Assembly (NCBI GenBank): GCA_022559845.1
Contig: CM040128.1
Span: 228,451,939-228,515,938 of the forward strand
Direction: 5' to 3'
DNA length: 64,000 nt
Source: Amorphophallus konjac
Taxonomy: Eukaryota > Streptophyta > Magnoliopsida > Alismatales > Araceae
The notes under the pieces are model-generated. The model was not told where the DNA came from and ran no database searches. It saw only the letters and a program-made list of their open reading frames with translations. A program made the translations under genes and the position numbers. This document shows, piece by piece, positions 54,801-63,774 of the stretch (position 1 is the stretch's first letter; the number at the start of each line of letters is the position of its first letter).

Positions 54801-57640
54801 CCACGGCTCCTTTGCCCAAGGCCGCGAAGAGGCCCCGGGCGAAATCTCCCGTGAAGAAAGCAATGGATGCCGCGAAGGCGGCCAAGCAGCGGGATACGAA
54901 GCGACGCAAGACGGAGGCGGCCAAAGCCCCGACCGCCGTTCCTTCAGTGCTACGGGTCCCAACCTTCGAGGAATTTGAAGTCGCTCGGCCCGAGCCCAGC
55001 CCGCCTGCCGGTCAGTGCCTTCGACCGTCGGCACCTCCTTTAAGTTTTCTCTCTTTTTTTATATATATATTTTTTTGAAGCAGGGCCCTGACGCTTGACT
55101 GTATTTTTTTGTCTCATCCCTTGTGGAAGAGCCCGTGTCCGCGCCCGCCCCTGATGTGGAGGGGTCGGCTCCTATGCCCGCGCCTGTCATGGGTGCGACC
55201 GCGGTCGTAGCAAAGGCGGCCTCGGTGGCGGCTCCGGCTCCCTCACTGCAGGCCAAGGAAAGGCCTCGAGCGAAGTCGCCTGTCAAAAAGGCGTTGGCTG
55301 CTGCCAAGGTGGCCGGGGAACAGGCGGCCAAGCGGAGGCGGGCCAAGGAAGCCCTGGGTACGACAGTAGCCTCACCGGCGGCCGCTATCCCGTCCTTCGA
55401 GGCATTTGCGGCCGTCCAGACCGGCCGAGTCGTGATACTGGTGAGGCTCGGCGGTCGCCTACGTCGTCCATGGTGGATCTCCCTCCTGAACTGGCTCTGC
55501 GTACGCGCATGGAGACGACGCGTTTCTTCCTCGGGGGCGGCGTGGAGGGACCGGCGCCCGTGTCAACTCCGGGTGAGGGCAAGGCTGCGACTCCTGAGAA
55601 GGCTTTGCCTATCAAGGAAGTCCGTGGGTCGCCCCGTGCTGTAGAGGTCGAAGAAGGTATTTGCCTTTGTCGGCCCATTTTACCTCTTTCATCCTTTGGG
55701 AGCCGATTGGGCTTGACATGACCCGTGCCCTTTTTATGTGACAGGTGCAGCTGGAGCAGCTACTGGGCTATTTGGCCCCCGAGTGCACCTCCCGGCGACG
55801 CAGCTGTATGTGCGGAAGAGGCTGAAGTCCGGCATGGCGGCCTCACCCAGTCCGCGAGAGGAGGCGCCGGTCGTCGAGCTCGAGGTGGAGGCCCCTTTGC
55901 CGGCACCGGCCGAGCCAGCGGCAGTCGAGTCTCCGTCCGGGGAAGAGGTGGACTACGACTACTCTTCCGACGAAGCGGCTCCCGCTGAGGTAGCGTCTTG
56001 AGGCATCGGGCCGTCCGAGCTGGCCTTTAAGGCTTCTTCATTTGCTAAGTCGCTCGGTTTGATGGAGGCCGCTGCCGTAGGCGTGGCTTCATTGGCGCAG
56101 GGCTGCCTGTGTGGTCGCCTACTGACGCCGTTTTTTGTTGTGCCGGCTCTTTGCAGGAATCAGCTAAGCCGGAGGTCGCAGGAGGGGCTGCTCCAACTGC
56201 GCCAGTTGACCGCCCGGCGGGGGTTGCTGTTGGCATGGGCAAACTGGCCCTTCTGTTCGAGGCCCTTCAGGAGGACGCATCGCTGGGACCTTTGGCAGGC
56301 GAGCCTCTGGAGGAGGGGGAGATTGCGCCTGAAAGCGGCATATCAGTGGCTGAGGTAAGCATGCGGGTTTCGAGATCTCTTTTCGCCTCCTGCCCTCGCA
56401 TGATTTATTCTGGATGGCGAATGGCTGATTTCCCTCCACATGGTCAGGCGATGCCGGAACCGGAGAAGACCTCTGGTCGTGTCCGAAAGGCCGTGGCCAA
56501 GCGGCGACCAAGCGTCGCCCCGATAGCGGTGGAGGGGCCGGCTCTCGTCTCCGACTTAGGGGCGGCGAGTCTTGCTGCACTAGTGGAAGCGGGGCGTCTA
56601 CCCCGACTGATGGTTCCACTTCCGCCTTTCCCGAAGCTTCCGGCCCAGATGGAGGACCCGCTCCTGAGGCAAATATTTACGGGGCTTCGGGCACATCTGG
56701 AGGGATCCCAGACGCGAGAGAGAGGTTCGTGGATGGCATCCTCGGGTCCAGCTCTGCTCGAAGCTCCTCCTTTGGCCAGAGTAGAGACAGCTGCACCCTC
56801 GCCTGCCGAGCCAGCGGCCGAAGCGGACGGGGCCAGGGCAGAGGCAACAGGGGAGCAGCGGATGATAGAGACATCGGATGCTTCGGCGCTGGTCTCGGCC
56901 ACTTCCTTGGCGGTGGTTGGCCAAGGACTCTCTGTCGAGCCATGCCAGCCAGGCGACCTGACTCTTGCCCTTCCATCTTCTTCCGTTACGGTGAATGCCA
57001 GCTTGTGGGCGGAGGTGGACAGCACAGTGGAATTTACTCCCCCAGCCCCGCCTTCGGCCGGCCACACCTCGTCGGAAACACCGGTCCGCCATATGCTGAC
57101 CACCCTGCGGGCGATGCTCCTCGCCGATTCCTCTTTGTCGTATCGGGAGGTGCACACCATAGTGACGCAGTTGACCGGGGCGTTGCAAGTGCTTGGCTGC
57201 CCGCTGGGGGAATGGTCGCGGCGGGTCTTGCTATTATTGAAATACATCAAGCGCCGTGACTTCCTCGAGACCCAGGCTCCTGACGAACGTGCCGCGTTGG
57301 ATGCCCAGGCGGACGAGTATCTGCAAGCCTTGGAAACACGGCGAGGCGACAGGGAGCGCCATAGAGAGGCTTGGGAGGGGAGCGAGGGCAAGGTCCCGTC
57401 TTTGAAGAGCCGAATTACGAAATTAGAGGGCTACCTTGCTGCAGCTAGGCTTGATCTTGCCGTGACCGAGGAAGTGGCTGAGAGAGAGAGAGAAGCTTTC
57501 GGTGCCGCTCAGGCCGAGGTGGAGTCCATGGAGGCGGAGCTTACTCAGCTGGAAGAGCGGAGGGGGCGGCTCCGCGACCGGACGAACTTCCCTTGCGTCG
57601 GGATCTGCCTCTCGAGGACATCTTCAGGGGCCTTGACTAG
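51805..57640 (+). CDS. plant mobile domain (PMD) gene captured antisense in the Tat element, six exons
   Basis: Exon 1 (51805-54595) encodes a PMD (aminotransferase-like plant mobile domain) core: LWSLSQLSGLPIDGEPYEE at about 289-307, AAYLTYWLCSFAMPYGDE at about 419-436, MAWGIKLSLCPATLCLIYKAL at about 452-472, and FFNAWVCSLFPEF near 492. Proposed introns, all GT-AG and phase-consistent: 54596-54707, 55011-55129, 55657-55744, 55990-56156, 56355-56447. Later exons are Ala/Pro/Lys-rich with KRPRAKSPVKK repeats, acidic patches and a C-terminal coiled coil (about 57340-57580). Two frame slips remain, near 55390-55430 and in a G-run at about 57558-57567; the natural end appears to be TAG at 57638. 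An acceptor TTTGCAG at 51794-51800 precedes the ATG, so the leader is spliced. PMD proteins occur as host genes (MAIN, MAIL1) and inside plant transposons; cellular function here is unknown. Orientation and place (3' of pol, antisense) match the extra genes of Tat elements. Confidence 0.72.
54596..54707 (+). other. PMD intron 1
   Basis: Donor CATG/GTACTC and acceptor TTCTTTGCAG/ACC. Splicing keeps the phase (one base before, two after) and gives ...GPH-D-HPDSTQ. A second donor at 54651 would change frame, so 54596 is preferred. Confidence 0.65.
55011..55129 (+). other. PMD intron 2
   Basis: Donor GCCG/GTCAGTG; acceptor TTGTGGAAG, chosen because it alone preserves the frame. The intron ends T-rich. 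Confidence 0.5.
55657..55744 (+). other. PMD intron 3
   Basis: Donor GAAG/GTATTTG and acceptor TTTTTATGTGACAG/GTGCAG, phase 1 to 1. Confidence 0.7.
55990..56156 (+). other. PMD intron 4
   Basis: Donor GCTGAG/GTAGCG and acceptor GGCTCTTTGCAG/GAATCA, phase 0; it removes an in-frame stop at 55999-56001. Confidence 0.7.
56355..56447 (+). other. PMD intron 5
   Basis: Donor GCTGAG/GTAAGC, close to the consensus, and acceptor CACATGGTCAG/GCGATG. The intron is 93 nt, a multiple of three without a stop, so retention would still be coding. Confidence 0.65.
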
Positions 57641-57704
57641 GCGTGGCTCCCTTTATTTTTTCTTCTTTTTTGTAACACAGGGGTATGCCCCGAAGTGCCT
57701 GTAG

Positions 57705-58076
57705 TCCGACCCTTCTTTTTTTGAATGTAGAAAAACAATTATGGTTTCGCGTGTTCTTGTGTGTGCGCTTGTCCCAGAGAGATCTTTCTTCCCCTTCTTT
57801 TCTTCCATGTACAGTGATTTCTTCTTCCTACTCCCTCCCCTGTTTCTGTGCCGAGACACATCGGCGGGGTGCAGGTTTTAGTGAAGATTTGCTTCGGGAG
57901 AGCCGGGCAGGAACCCACGTCAGGGCACAGGAGAGTGCTTGCCTTCCCAGGGGGAGGACGAGGGGACCACTCCACCGTACCGGGCGGGCACCTTCCTAGT
58001 CTCACCGCCAGGTTGAAAGCTCGTGCCGGCCTCAGGGGGGACCTCGGTCGGAGACCGTTTGCTGGCCGTCCAGAGG
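57705..58076. other. spacer between the PMD gene and the tandem array
   Basis: No coding frame supported. A hairpin-like GGGGTATGCCCC lies just before at 57679-57690. No canonical AATAAA was seen for the PMD transcript. Confidence 0.45.
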
Positions 58077-58718
58077 GCACGGAGAGAAGAGTTGGTCTAG
58101 TCAATGACCTGGATGGGAGGTCCAAGCCAAAGGGGTACTCACCGCCTGGGGAGGACGGAGAGAAGAGTTTGTTTAGTCAATGACCTGGACTGGAGGTCCA
58201 AGCCAAAGGGGTACTCACCGCCCGGGGAGGACAGAGAGAAGAGTTTGTTTAGTCAATGACCTGGACGGGAGGTCCAAGCCAAAGGGGTACTCACCGCCCG
58301 GGGAGGACGGAGAGAAGAGTTTGTCTAGTCAATGACCTGGACTGGAGGTCCAAGCCAAAGGGGTACTCACCGCCTGGGGAGGACGGAGAGAAGAGTTGGT
58401 CTAGTCAATGACCTGGACGGGAGGTCCAAGCCAAAGGGGTACTCACCGCCCGGGGAGGACGGAGAGAAGAGTTTGTCTAGTCAATGACCTGGACTGGAGG
58501 TCCAAGCCAAAGGGGTACTCACCGCCCGGGGAGGACGGAGAGAAGAGTTTGTTTAGTCAATGACCCGGACGGGAGGTCCAAGCCAAAGGGGTACTCACCG
58601 CCTGGGGAGGACGGAGAGAAGAGTTTGTTTAGTCAATGACCTGGACTGGAGGTCCAAGCCAAAGGGGTACTCACCGCCCAGGGAGGACGGAGAGAAGAGT
58701 TTGTTTAGTCAATGACTT
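58077..58718. repeat. 76-bp tandem repeat, about eight copies, with dimeric alternation
   Basis: The word TCAATGACCT recurs at 58101, 58177, 58253, 58329, 58405, 58481 and 58633, with TCAATGACCC at 58557 and TCAATGACTT at 58709, exactly 76 bp apart. Each unit contains a hairpin GACCT-GGACNGG-AGGTC. The loop alternates between GGACTGG and GGACGGG (first unit GGATGGG) through the array, giving a 152-bp higher-order unit. Confidence 0.95.
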
Positions 58719-58784
58719 TTAGTACCTCCGTTGATGCGGGGTGGTGACTAGAAATGGGGGCTTCGCCTCTTTCCTTCTCTGCTT

Positions 58785-59090
58785 TTATTCTGCCCTTGTT
58801 CTTTTCTCCGTCTCTTTTTCTCTCTTTTTTCTTTTCCTTTTCTTTTCTCCTCTTTTCTCTCTTTTATTTTCTCTTCTTCTTTTTTTTCTTCCTTTTTTTT
58901 TCTTTTCTTTCTTTCTCTCTTCTTCTCTCTTCTTTTCCTTCTCTTTTCTTTCCTCCTCTTTTTTCTCTTCTTTTCTTCTTTTCTCCTCTTTTGCTCTTTT
59001 TTTTTTCTCTTTTCCTTTTCATTTCTCTTCTTCCTTTTTTTTTCTTTTCTTTCCTCTCTATTCTTTTTTTTCTTTTGCCTTTTTTGTTGA
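58785..59090. repeat. polypyrimidine tract
   Basis: About 300 bp nearly all C and T on the plus strand (purine-rich on the element's sense strand), between the 76-bp array and the end of pol. It resembles the tract at 50380-50680. Frames within it are low complexity. Confidence 0.85.
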
Positions 59091-59166
59091 AAACGTGGAT
59101 AGTGGTTAATTTATTTGGGACATTAATCAAGAAAACCTGCCCGAAACCGGGCGGAGGGTAATATTA
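59091..59166. other. hairpin just downstream of the pol stop
   Basis: TGCCCGAAACCGGGCG (59139-59154) forms a GC-rich hairpin with a small loop immediately 3' of pol on the minus strand. Role unknown. Confidence 0.5.
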
Positions 59167-62100
59167 TTAATTGAATGGGGGCGCCGGAGCGTGATACAAC
59201 CTCAAGTGCCTTCCATTAAGAGGCGGGAACTGAACTTCCCCGCGATGGTTGACAATTACATAGGCACCACCTTCGTAGACTTTTTGGACTACGTAAGGTC
59301 CGAGCCAGTTCTCATTCAATTTGCCCTTAGGATTGGCAGCCATGAGGTCTCTTCTCTTGACCATAACAAGGTCAGCCTTCTTGAATTCGCGCTCCTTGAC
59401 AAGCTTGTCAAAGGCGCGTGCAATCCGGGCCTGGTAGACCTGAATATTCTGTTGGGCTTGAAGCCGCTTTCCTTCCAGGCTGGAGAGTTCGTCGAGTCTT
59501 CGCTCGGCATTGGTCTGCCCTTCAAGGACAAGCCCATGCTGAATGGCGACCCGGAGGGAAGGTATCTCCAGTTCGACGGGGACGATTGCCTCCGAACCGT
59601 ATACGAGAGAAAAGGGTGAGCAACCCGTTGGAGTCTTGTATACAGTTCGGTATGCCCATAGCGCCTCGTACATCCTCTCTTCCCAGTCCTTCTTGTTAGA
59701 GCTGACAGTCTTGGCCAAGAGGGTGCAGAGTGTCTTGTTAAAAGCTTCGGCCAGTCCATTAGCCTGCGGATTGTAAGGAGTCGATGTCCTCCAATCAATC
59801 TTGTATTTCTCTGCCAGCCGGTAGGCCTTCTGATTGCGGAAGTGGCTGCCGTTATCCGATACAATCCGGTCGGGCACGCCAAACCGGAATATAATATTGC
59901 GGCGGATAAACCTGACTACGATCTCTCCGGTGACCTCCCGCAAGGCTACAGCCTCTGCCCAACGGGAGAAGTAGTCGGTTGCCGCCAGAATGTACTTGCA
60001 GCCTGTGGAAGATGCGGGTAAGGGGCCCACAACGTCTGTTCCCCATTGGGCGAACGGCCAACTAGGCGCTGTTGGGTGCAGTTGCACGGGAGGCCTCCTG
60101 GGTATAGTGGCATGCTCCTGACATCTCTGACATGACTTAGCATATTTGCAGCAGTCGTCGAACATTGCAGGCCAATAGTAGCCAAGTTTCTTGATTTCAA
60201 TCTTCATTTTCGGTCCCGCCTGGTGTGCACCCGCCGTCCCGGCATGGACCTCCTTCATGACCCTCCAAGCTTCTTCAGTGGACAAACATCGGAGGAGCAG
60301 CTTCCGTCTGGCATCTGCCACAATTCGGAATAATATTCCGCTTCGGAGCTCATAAGAGTCCTTGGTTCTGACTAGCTTGATCTTTTCTTCTCTTCGGTCA
60401 GGCAACCGCTGGTGTTTGAACCACTGCATCAAGGGGTCTCTCCAGTCGGGCAGGCTGACGGCTTCCACTGTAGTGACCTCTAGGTCTTCTTCTTCTGATT
60501 CCTCTTCTATCATGCTGGGCATCTGGCGTTGGTTTATTACTTGGATGCTGAGAGATCCATCTGGAGGCACTGCCAGTGAGCTTGCCAATTTTGCCAAGGC
60601 GTCGGCCTGGGCGTTCTCCCCTCGGGCGACATGGCCTATTTCGAGGAGGTAGAACCGCTCCATGAGCCCCTTTGCCTTAGCGTGGTAAGGGAGCAGCTCG
60701 GGTTTCCGGACATCAAACTGCCCCTGTACCTGCTTGACGACTAGCAGCGAGTCACCGAATACCTGGAGCATTTTGATCTCCATGCGGAGGGCCACCTGGA
60801 GGCCGATAATCAGAGCTTCATACTCCGCCTCATTATTTGTACAGGGCTTGCTGATGCAGCAAGAAGTGTGTAGCACCTCTCCATCTGGAGATTTGAGGAC
60901 GATGCCCGCTCCGGCCCGCACCTTGGCACGTCCGGACGGGGTCGCTTCTGTTCTTGAGGCTCCGTCAAAGTACAGCTGCCAGATGGCTTGTTGTACTTGG
61001 TTTACCTCTAGTGTTTCATCTTCAGGTAGTTTGGTGGCCAGAGGGGAGTCTTCGGGCACGGGGTGTGTCGCGAAGAAATCCGCGACGGCTTGTCCCTTAA
61101 CGGCCTTCTGTGGCACGTAGGTGATGTCGAATTCCATGAGCAGCACAGCCCACTTGCCAAGGCGCCCCTTTGGGACTGGCTGGAGGAGAATGTGCTTGAT
61201 GGGGTCGGCCCTGGATATTAAGCTGACTTCATGGGATAGCATGTAGTGCCTCATCTTCTTGACTGCGAAGACCAAGGCAAGGCAGATCTTCTCAATCGGG
61301 GTGTACTTAGCCTCTGCACCCACCAATCTTCGACTGAGATAGTAGAGAGCCTGCTCTTTTCCCTCATCATTGTTCTGGGTGAGCATTGCCCCCAGTGAAT
61401 ATTCGGTGGCCGCTATGTACAGAATCAGCGGTCTGCCTTTGACAGGTGCCCCCAGGACAGGCGGGGTCTTCAGGTACTCCTTTAGCTGATCGAACGCGTG
61501 CTGGCATTCGTAACCCCAGCTGAAGGGTGTATTCTTCATCATCAGTCTGTGGAAGGGTTGGCAGCGCCCTGACAGGTTGGAGATGAACCTGCGGATGTAA
61601 GCTAAACGCCCCTGCAGGGACCTCAGCTCTCCCAGACTCCTCGGAGGAGGCAGCTCCTGGATGGCCTTTATCTTCAGGGGGTCGATCTCGATCCCTCTAT
61701 GCCGGACAATAAAGCCGAGGAATTTCCCACTGGACACGCCAAAGGCGCACTTCAGGGGATTCATCTTCAGTCCGTACTGTCGGAGCGTTTGGAAGACGAC
61801 CCTGAGGTCACTCAGGTGCTCATCTCTTTTCTTCGTCTTGACGACCAGATCGTCAATGTAGCACTCGACCTTGCCGTACAGCAGCTCGTCGAAGATCTTG
61901 GTCATTGCCCGTTGATACGTGGCACCGGCATTCTTGAGGCCGAAGGGCATCCTCTTGTAGTGAAATATCCCTTTAGGTGACCTAAAGGCGGTGTGAATCC
62001 GGTCGTGGTCGGCTATCCAGATTTGGTTATAACCGGACGACCCATCCATAAAGGACAAGGCCTCATGGCCAGTAGTTGCATCGATCATCACTTCGGTGAT

Positions 62101-63189
62101 AGGCACCGGGAAGTCGTCTTTTGGGCAGGCTTTATTCAGGTCGCGGAAATCCACGCAAATCCTGATCTGTCCATTCTTCTTCTTCACTGGTACAATGTTG
62201 GCCAACCATGTGGTGTATTGGTTTTCCGCCACGAAGCCGACATCTATGAGTTTGTCGACCTCCTTGCAGATCTGGCTGGTTAATTCCGGCCTCATGCGCC
62301 GGGGCGATTGCTTCACTGGCTCCACTTTGGGATCAATGGACAGGATGTGCTGAGTCACTTCGGTGCTGAGCCCAGGCATTTCTTTGTAATTCCAGGCAAA
62401 GCAATCCCGAAATTCTTGCAGCAACTTTGTGTATTGCTCTCTCTCCTGCAGGGGCATGAGAGCGCTTAGGAAGGTCGGTCTGGGGTCCTCTTCCGTGCCA
62501 AGGTTGATCTCAATCAACTCGTCGACTGTGGCCTGGCCGCCTTTTTCAATTTCTGGCGGGGCCGATGACAAGTCAACGAAATCCTGGTCTTCATTGTCCT
62601 CGGGCTCGATGATGCCATCCCCTTCTTCTTGCTCTTCATGACTGGGCGCAGAAGCTATATTCACCGCGCACTCCCCCTGGGCCGTAGCCGGGCCCGTGGG
62701 GTCTGCTGGCGCAGAAAGGCACAGGGCCACCTCGGGGTCCTCGGCGTACTCATCGTAGACAGCTCCGACGGAGGCTGGGGCAGTCGCATCTTCGGGGGCC
62801 TGGTAGTGGATGGACACAGTGTAGGCTCCTGCCCTGGGGTTGTCCGCCACATGGGGGCGTGGTGGGGCTACCACGTAGTCCCCCATCCTGAGCTCGTCCC
62901 TGTCAATGAGGTTTTGAGCAATGTCTTTGAAGACATAGCAGTCTTCGATGGCGTGACCCAGCATCTGGTGGTAAGGGCAAAATAGTGGGTCCCCGCTTCT
63001 TCGGATGTCTTGCGGCCTCTTGGACCGTGGGAGGGAGACCTTGCCGTAATGGCGGGCCCAGTCGAAGATGCCCCGGGTCTTCTCTCTCGGGAAGGAGTAG
63101 GGCTTCTGCAGCTTCTCTTGGAGTGTCAGGGCTTGCCTGGTTGGCCGCTCGATCAATATGCTTGCGGCATCTCTCAATTCCCTTCTTGA
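59167..63189 (-). CDS. pol: Tat gag-tail plus pol polyprotein (RT, RNase H, aRNase H, integrase)
   Basis: The frame is open from just after the TAG at 63190; residues here count from the TTG codon at 63177, not a proven start. CPYHQMLGHAIEDC at 67-80 is a CX2HX4HX4C gag knuckle. RT: FRDLNKACPK (344-353), catalytic Asp in FMDGSSG (378) and YIDD (440-443). The first RNase H (about 560-700) is degenerate (YIAATEYSLGAML lacks the usual Asp). The second, archaeal-type RNase H has Asp738, Glu785, Asp809, Asp859. Integrase: His978, His985, Cys1016, Cys1019, and Asp1048, Asp1108, Glu1144 (35-residue spacing). The dual RNase H is diagnostic of Tat. No D-S/T-G protease is visible in 90-320, and the capsid core seen in relic 1 (23054-22550) is missing. 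RT and integrase look intact, so the enzyme part could be functional if the upstream stops are bypassed. Confidence 0.92.
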   Translation of the reverse strand, partial: SRRELRDAASILIERPTRQALTLQEKLQKPYSFPREKTRGIFDWARHYGKVSLPRSKRPQDIRRSGDPLFCPYHQMLGHAIEDCYVFKDIAQNLIDRDELRMGDYVVAPPRPHVADNPRAGAYTVSIHYQAPEDATAPASVGAVYDEYAEDPEVALCLSAPADPTGPATAQGECAVNIASAPSHEEQEEGDGIIEPEDNEDQDFVDLSSAPPEIEKGGQATVDELIEINLGTEEDPRPTFLSALMPLQEREQYTKLLQEFRDCFAWNYKEMPGLSTEVTQHILSIDPKVEPVKQSPRRMRPELTSQICKEVDKLIDVGFVAENQYTTWLANIVPVKKKNGQIRICVDFRDLNKACPKDDFPVPITEVMIDATTGHEALSFMDGSSGYNQIWIADHDRIHTAFRSPKGIFHYKRMPFGLKNAGATYQRAMTKIFDELLYGKVECYIDDLVVKTKKRDEHLSDLRVVFQTLRQYGLKMNPLKCAFGVSSGKFLGFIVRHRGIEIDPLKIKAIQELPPPRSLGELRSLQGRLAYIRRFISNLSGRCQPFHRLMMKNTPFSWGYECQHAFDQLKEYLKTPPVLGAPVKGRPLILYIAATEYSLGAMLTQNNDEGKEQALYYLSRRLVGAEAKYTPIEKICLALVFAVKKMRHYMLSHEVSLISRADPIKHILLQPVPKGRLGKWAVLLMEFDITYVPQKAVKGQAVADFFATHPVPEDSPLATKLPEDETLEVNQVQQAIWQLYFDGASRTEATPSGRAKVRAGAGIVLKSPDGEVLHTSCCISKPCTNNEAEYEALIIGLQVALRMEIKMLQVFGDSLLVVKQVQGQFDVRKPELLPYHAKAKGLMERFYLLEIGHVARGENAQADALAKLASSLAVPPDGSLSIQVINQRQMPSMIEEESEEEDLEVTTVEAVSLPDWRDPLMQWFKHQRLPDRREEKIKLVRTKDSYELRSGILFRIVADARRKLLLRCLSTEEAWRVMKEVHAGTAGAHQAGPKMKIEIKKLGYYWPAMFDDCCKYAKSCQRCQEHATIPRRPPVQLHPTAPSWPFAQWGTDVVGPLPASSTGCKYILAATDYFSRWAEAVALREVTGEIVVRFIRRNIIFRFGVPDRIVSDNGSHFRNQKAYRLAEKYKIDWRTSTPYNPQANGLAEAFNKTLCTLLAKTVSSNKKDWEERMYEALWAYRTVYKTPTGCSPFSLVYGSEAIVPVELEIPSLRVAIQHGLVLEGQTNAERRLDELSSLEGKRLQAQQNIQVYQARIARAFDKLVKEREFKKADLVMVKRRDLMAANPKGKLNENWLGPYVVQKVYEGGAYVIVNHRGEVQFPPLNGRHLRLYHAPAPPFN

Positions 63190-63738
63190 CTAGACGGGGG
63201 TGTCAGGGCTAACATCCCGGGGCCGAGGCATATGGCCACAGCTCGGGCAGAGAGAACCTCTGACCAGGTCAGTCACCAGTGAGGTCAACTCGGCCAATCG
63301 CACCTTCAACCTCTCGATTTCCCGCTGCTGCCTATGGTACAAGGCGTACATGACGGGGTCGTATCGAGGGGGATTTGGGACGTGGCCCATGCTATTGCTC
63401 CTTACTTCGCCAACTGGTCGGAGCGAGGGCGCCTCAGAGGCTTGCCCCTCCGGGGTCAGTCCCTCGGAGAAAGAGGAGGTCTTCCCCATGCAGCGGCGGA
63501 TAGGGTTCCAGAGGAATATTTCTTCATCTTGTGTCTCCTCAGCCGAGGAACTGGGGTATACATCCTGGTGGGCCGCCCGCAAATTTGCAGCTTCCGCGGG
63601 GTCGTCGCCGGACCAGGTCGAAACTGATATCACATCAGCTTCGTAATAATCTTCTATTGAAAAACCCAGACCGGGGTGCTTGGTGATTTGCAGCAACCGT
63701 CGCTCCAGGTTTGGTGGGTTCCACATTCTTTTAAACAT
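63190..63738 (-). CDS. Tat gag N-terminal fragment (ends at an in-frame TAG before pol)
   Basis: 182 codons from ATG 63738, in the same frame as the pol polyprotein and separated from it by one TAG (63190-63192). It has an acidic, Ser/Pro-rich body and a coiled coil YALYHRQQREIERLKVRLAEL near 63270-63350 comparable in position to the coiled coil of gag relic 1, then CPSCGH. No capsid domain follows; the sequence passes directly to the gag tail. The TAG may be a nonsense mutation or a suppressed codon; the following TCAAGA is not one of the well-known readthrough contexts. Confidence 0.6.
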   Translation of the reverse strand: MFKRMWNPPNLERRLLQITKHPGLGFSIEDYYEADVISVSTWSGDDPAEAANLRAAHQDVYPSSSAEETQDEEIFLWNPIRRCMGKTSSFSEGLTPEGQASEAPSLRPVGEVRSNSMGHVPNPPRYDPVMYALYHRQQREIERLKVRLAELTSLVTDLVRGSLCPSCGHMPRPRDVSPDTPV

Positions 63739-63774
63739 TTCCTTCCGGCTGGAGGGCTGGTAGGGAGGAATCTT

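Noticed and set aside
56444..57391. 315-codon minus-strand frame opposite PMD exon 6
   Set aside because: Shadow of the GC-rich plus-strand exon; Ser/Ala/Arg-rich with no motif.
57660..57700. LINE 3' end like the one at 27970
   Set aside because: Shares only AGGGGTATGCCCCG and a T-rich run; no A tail and no target-site duplication.
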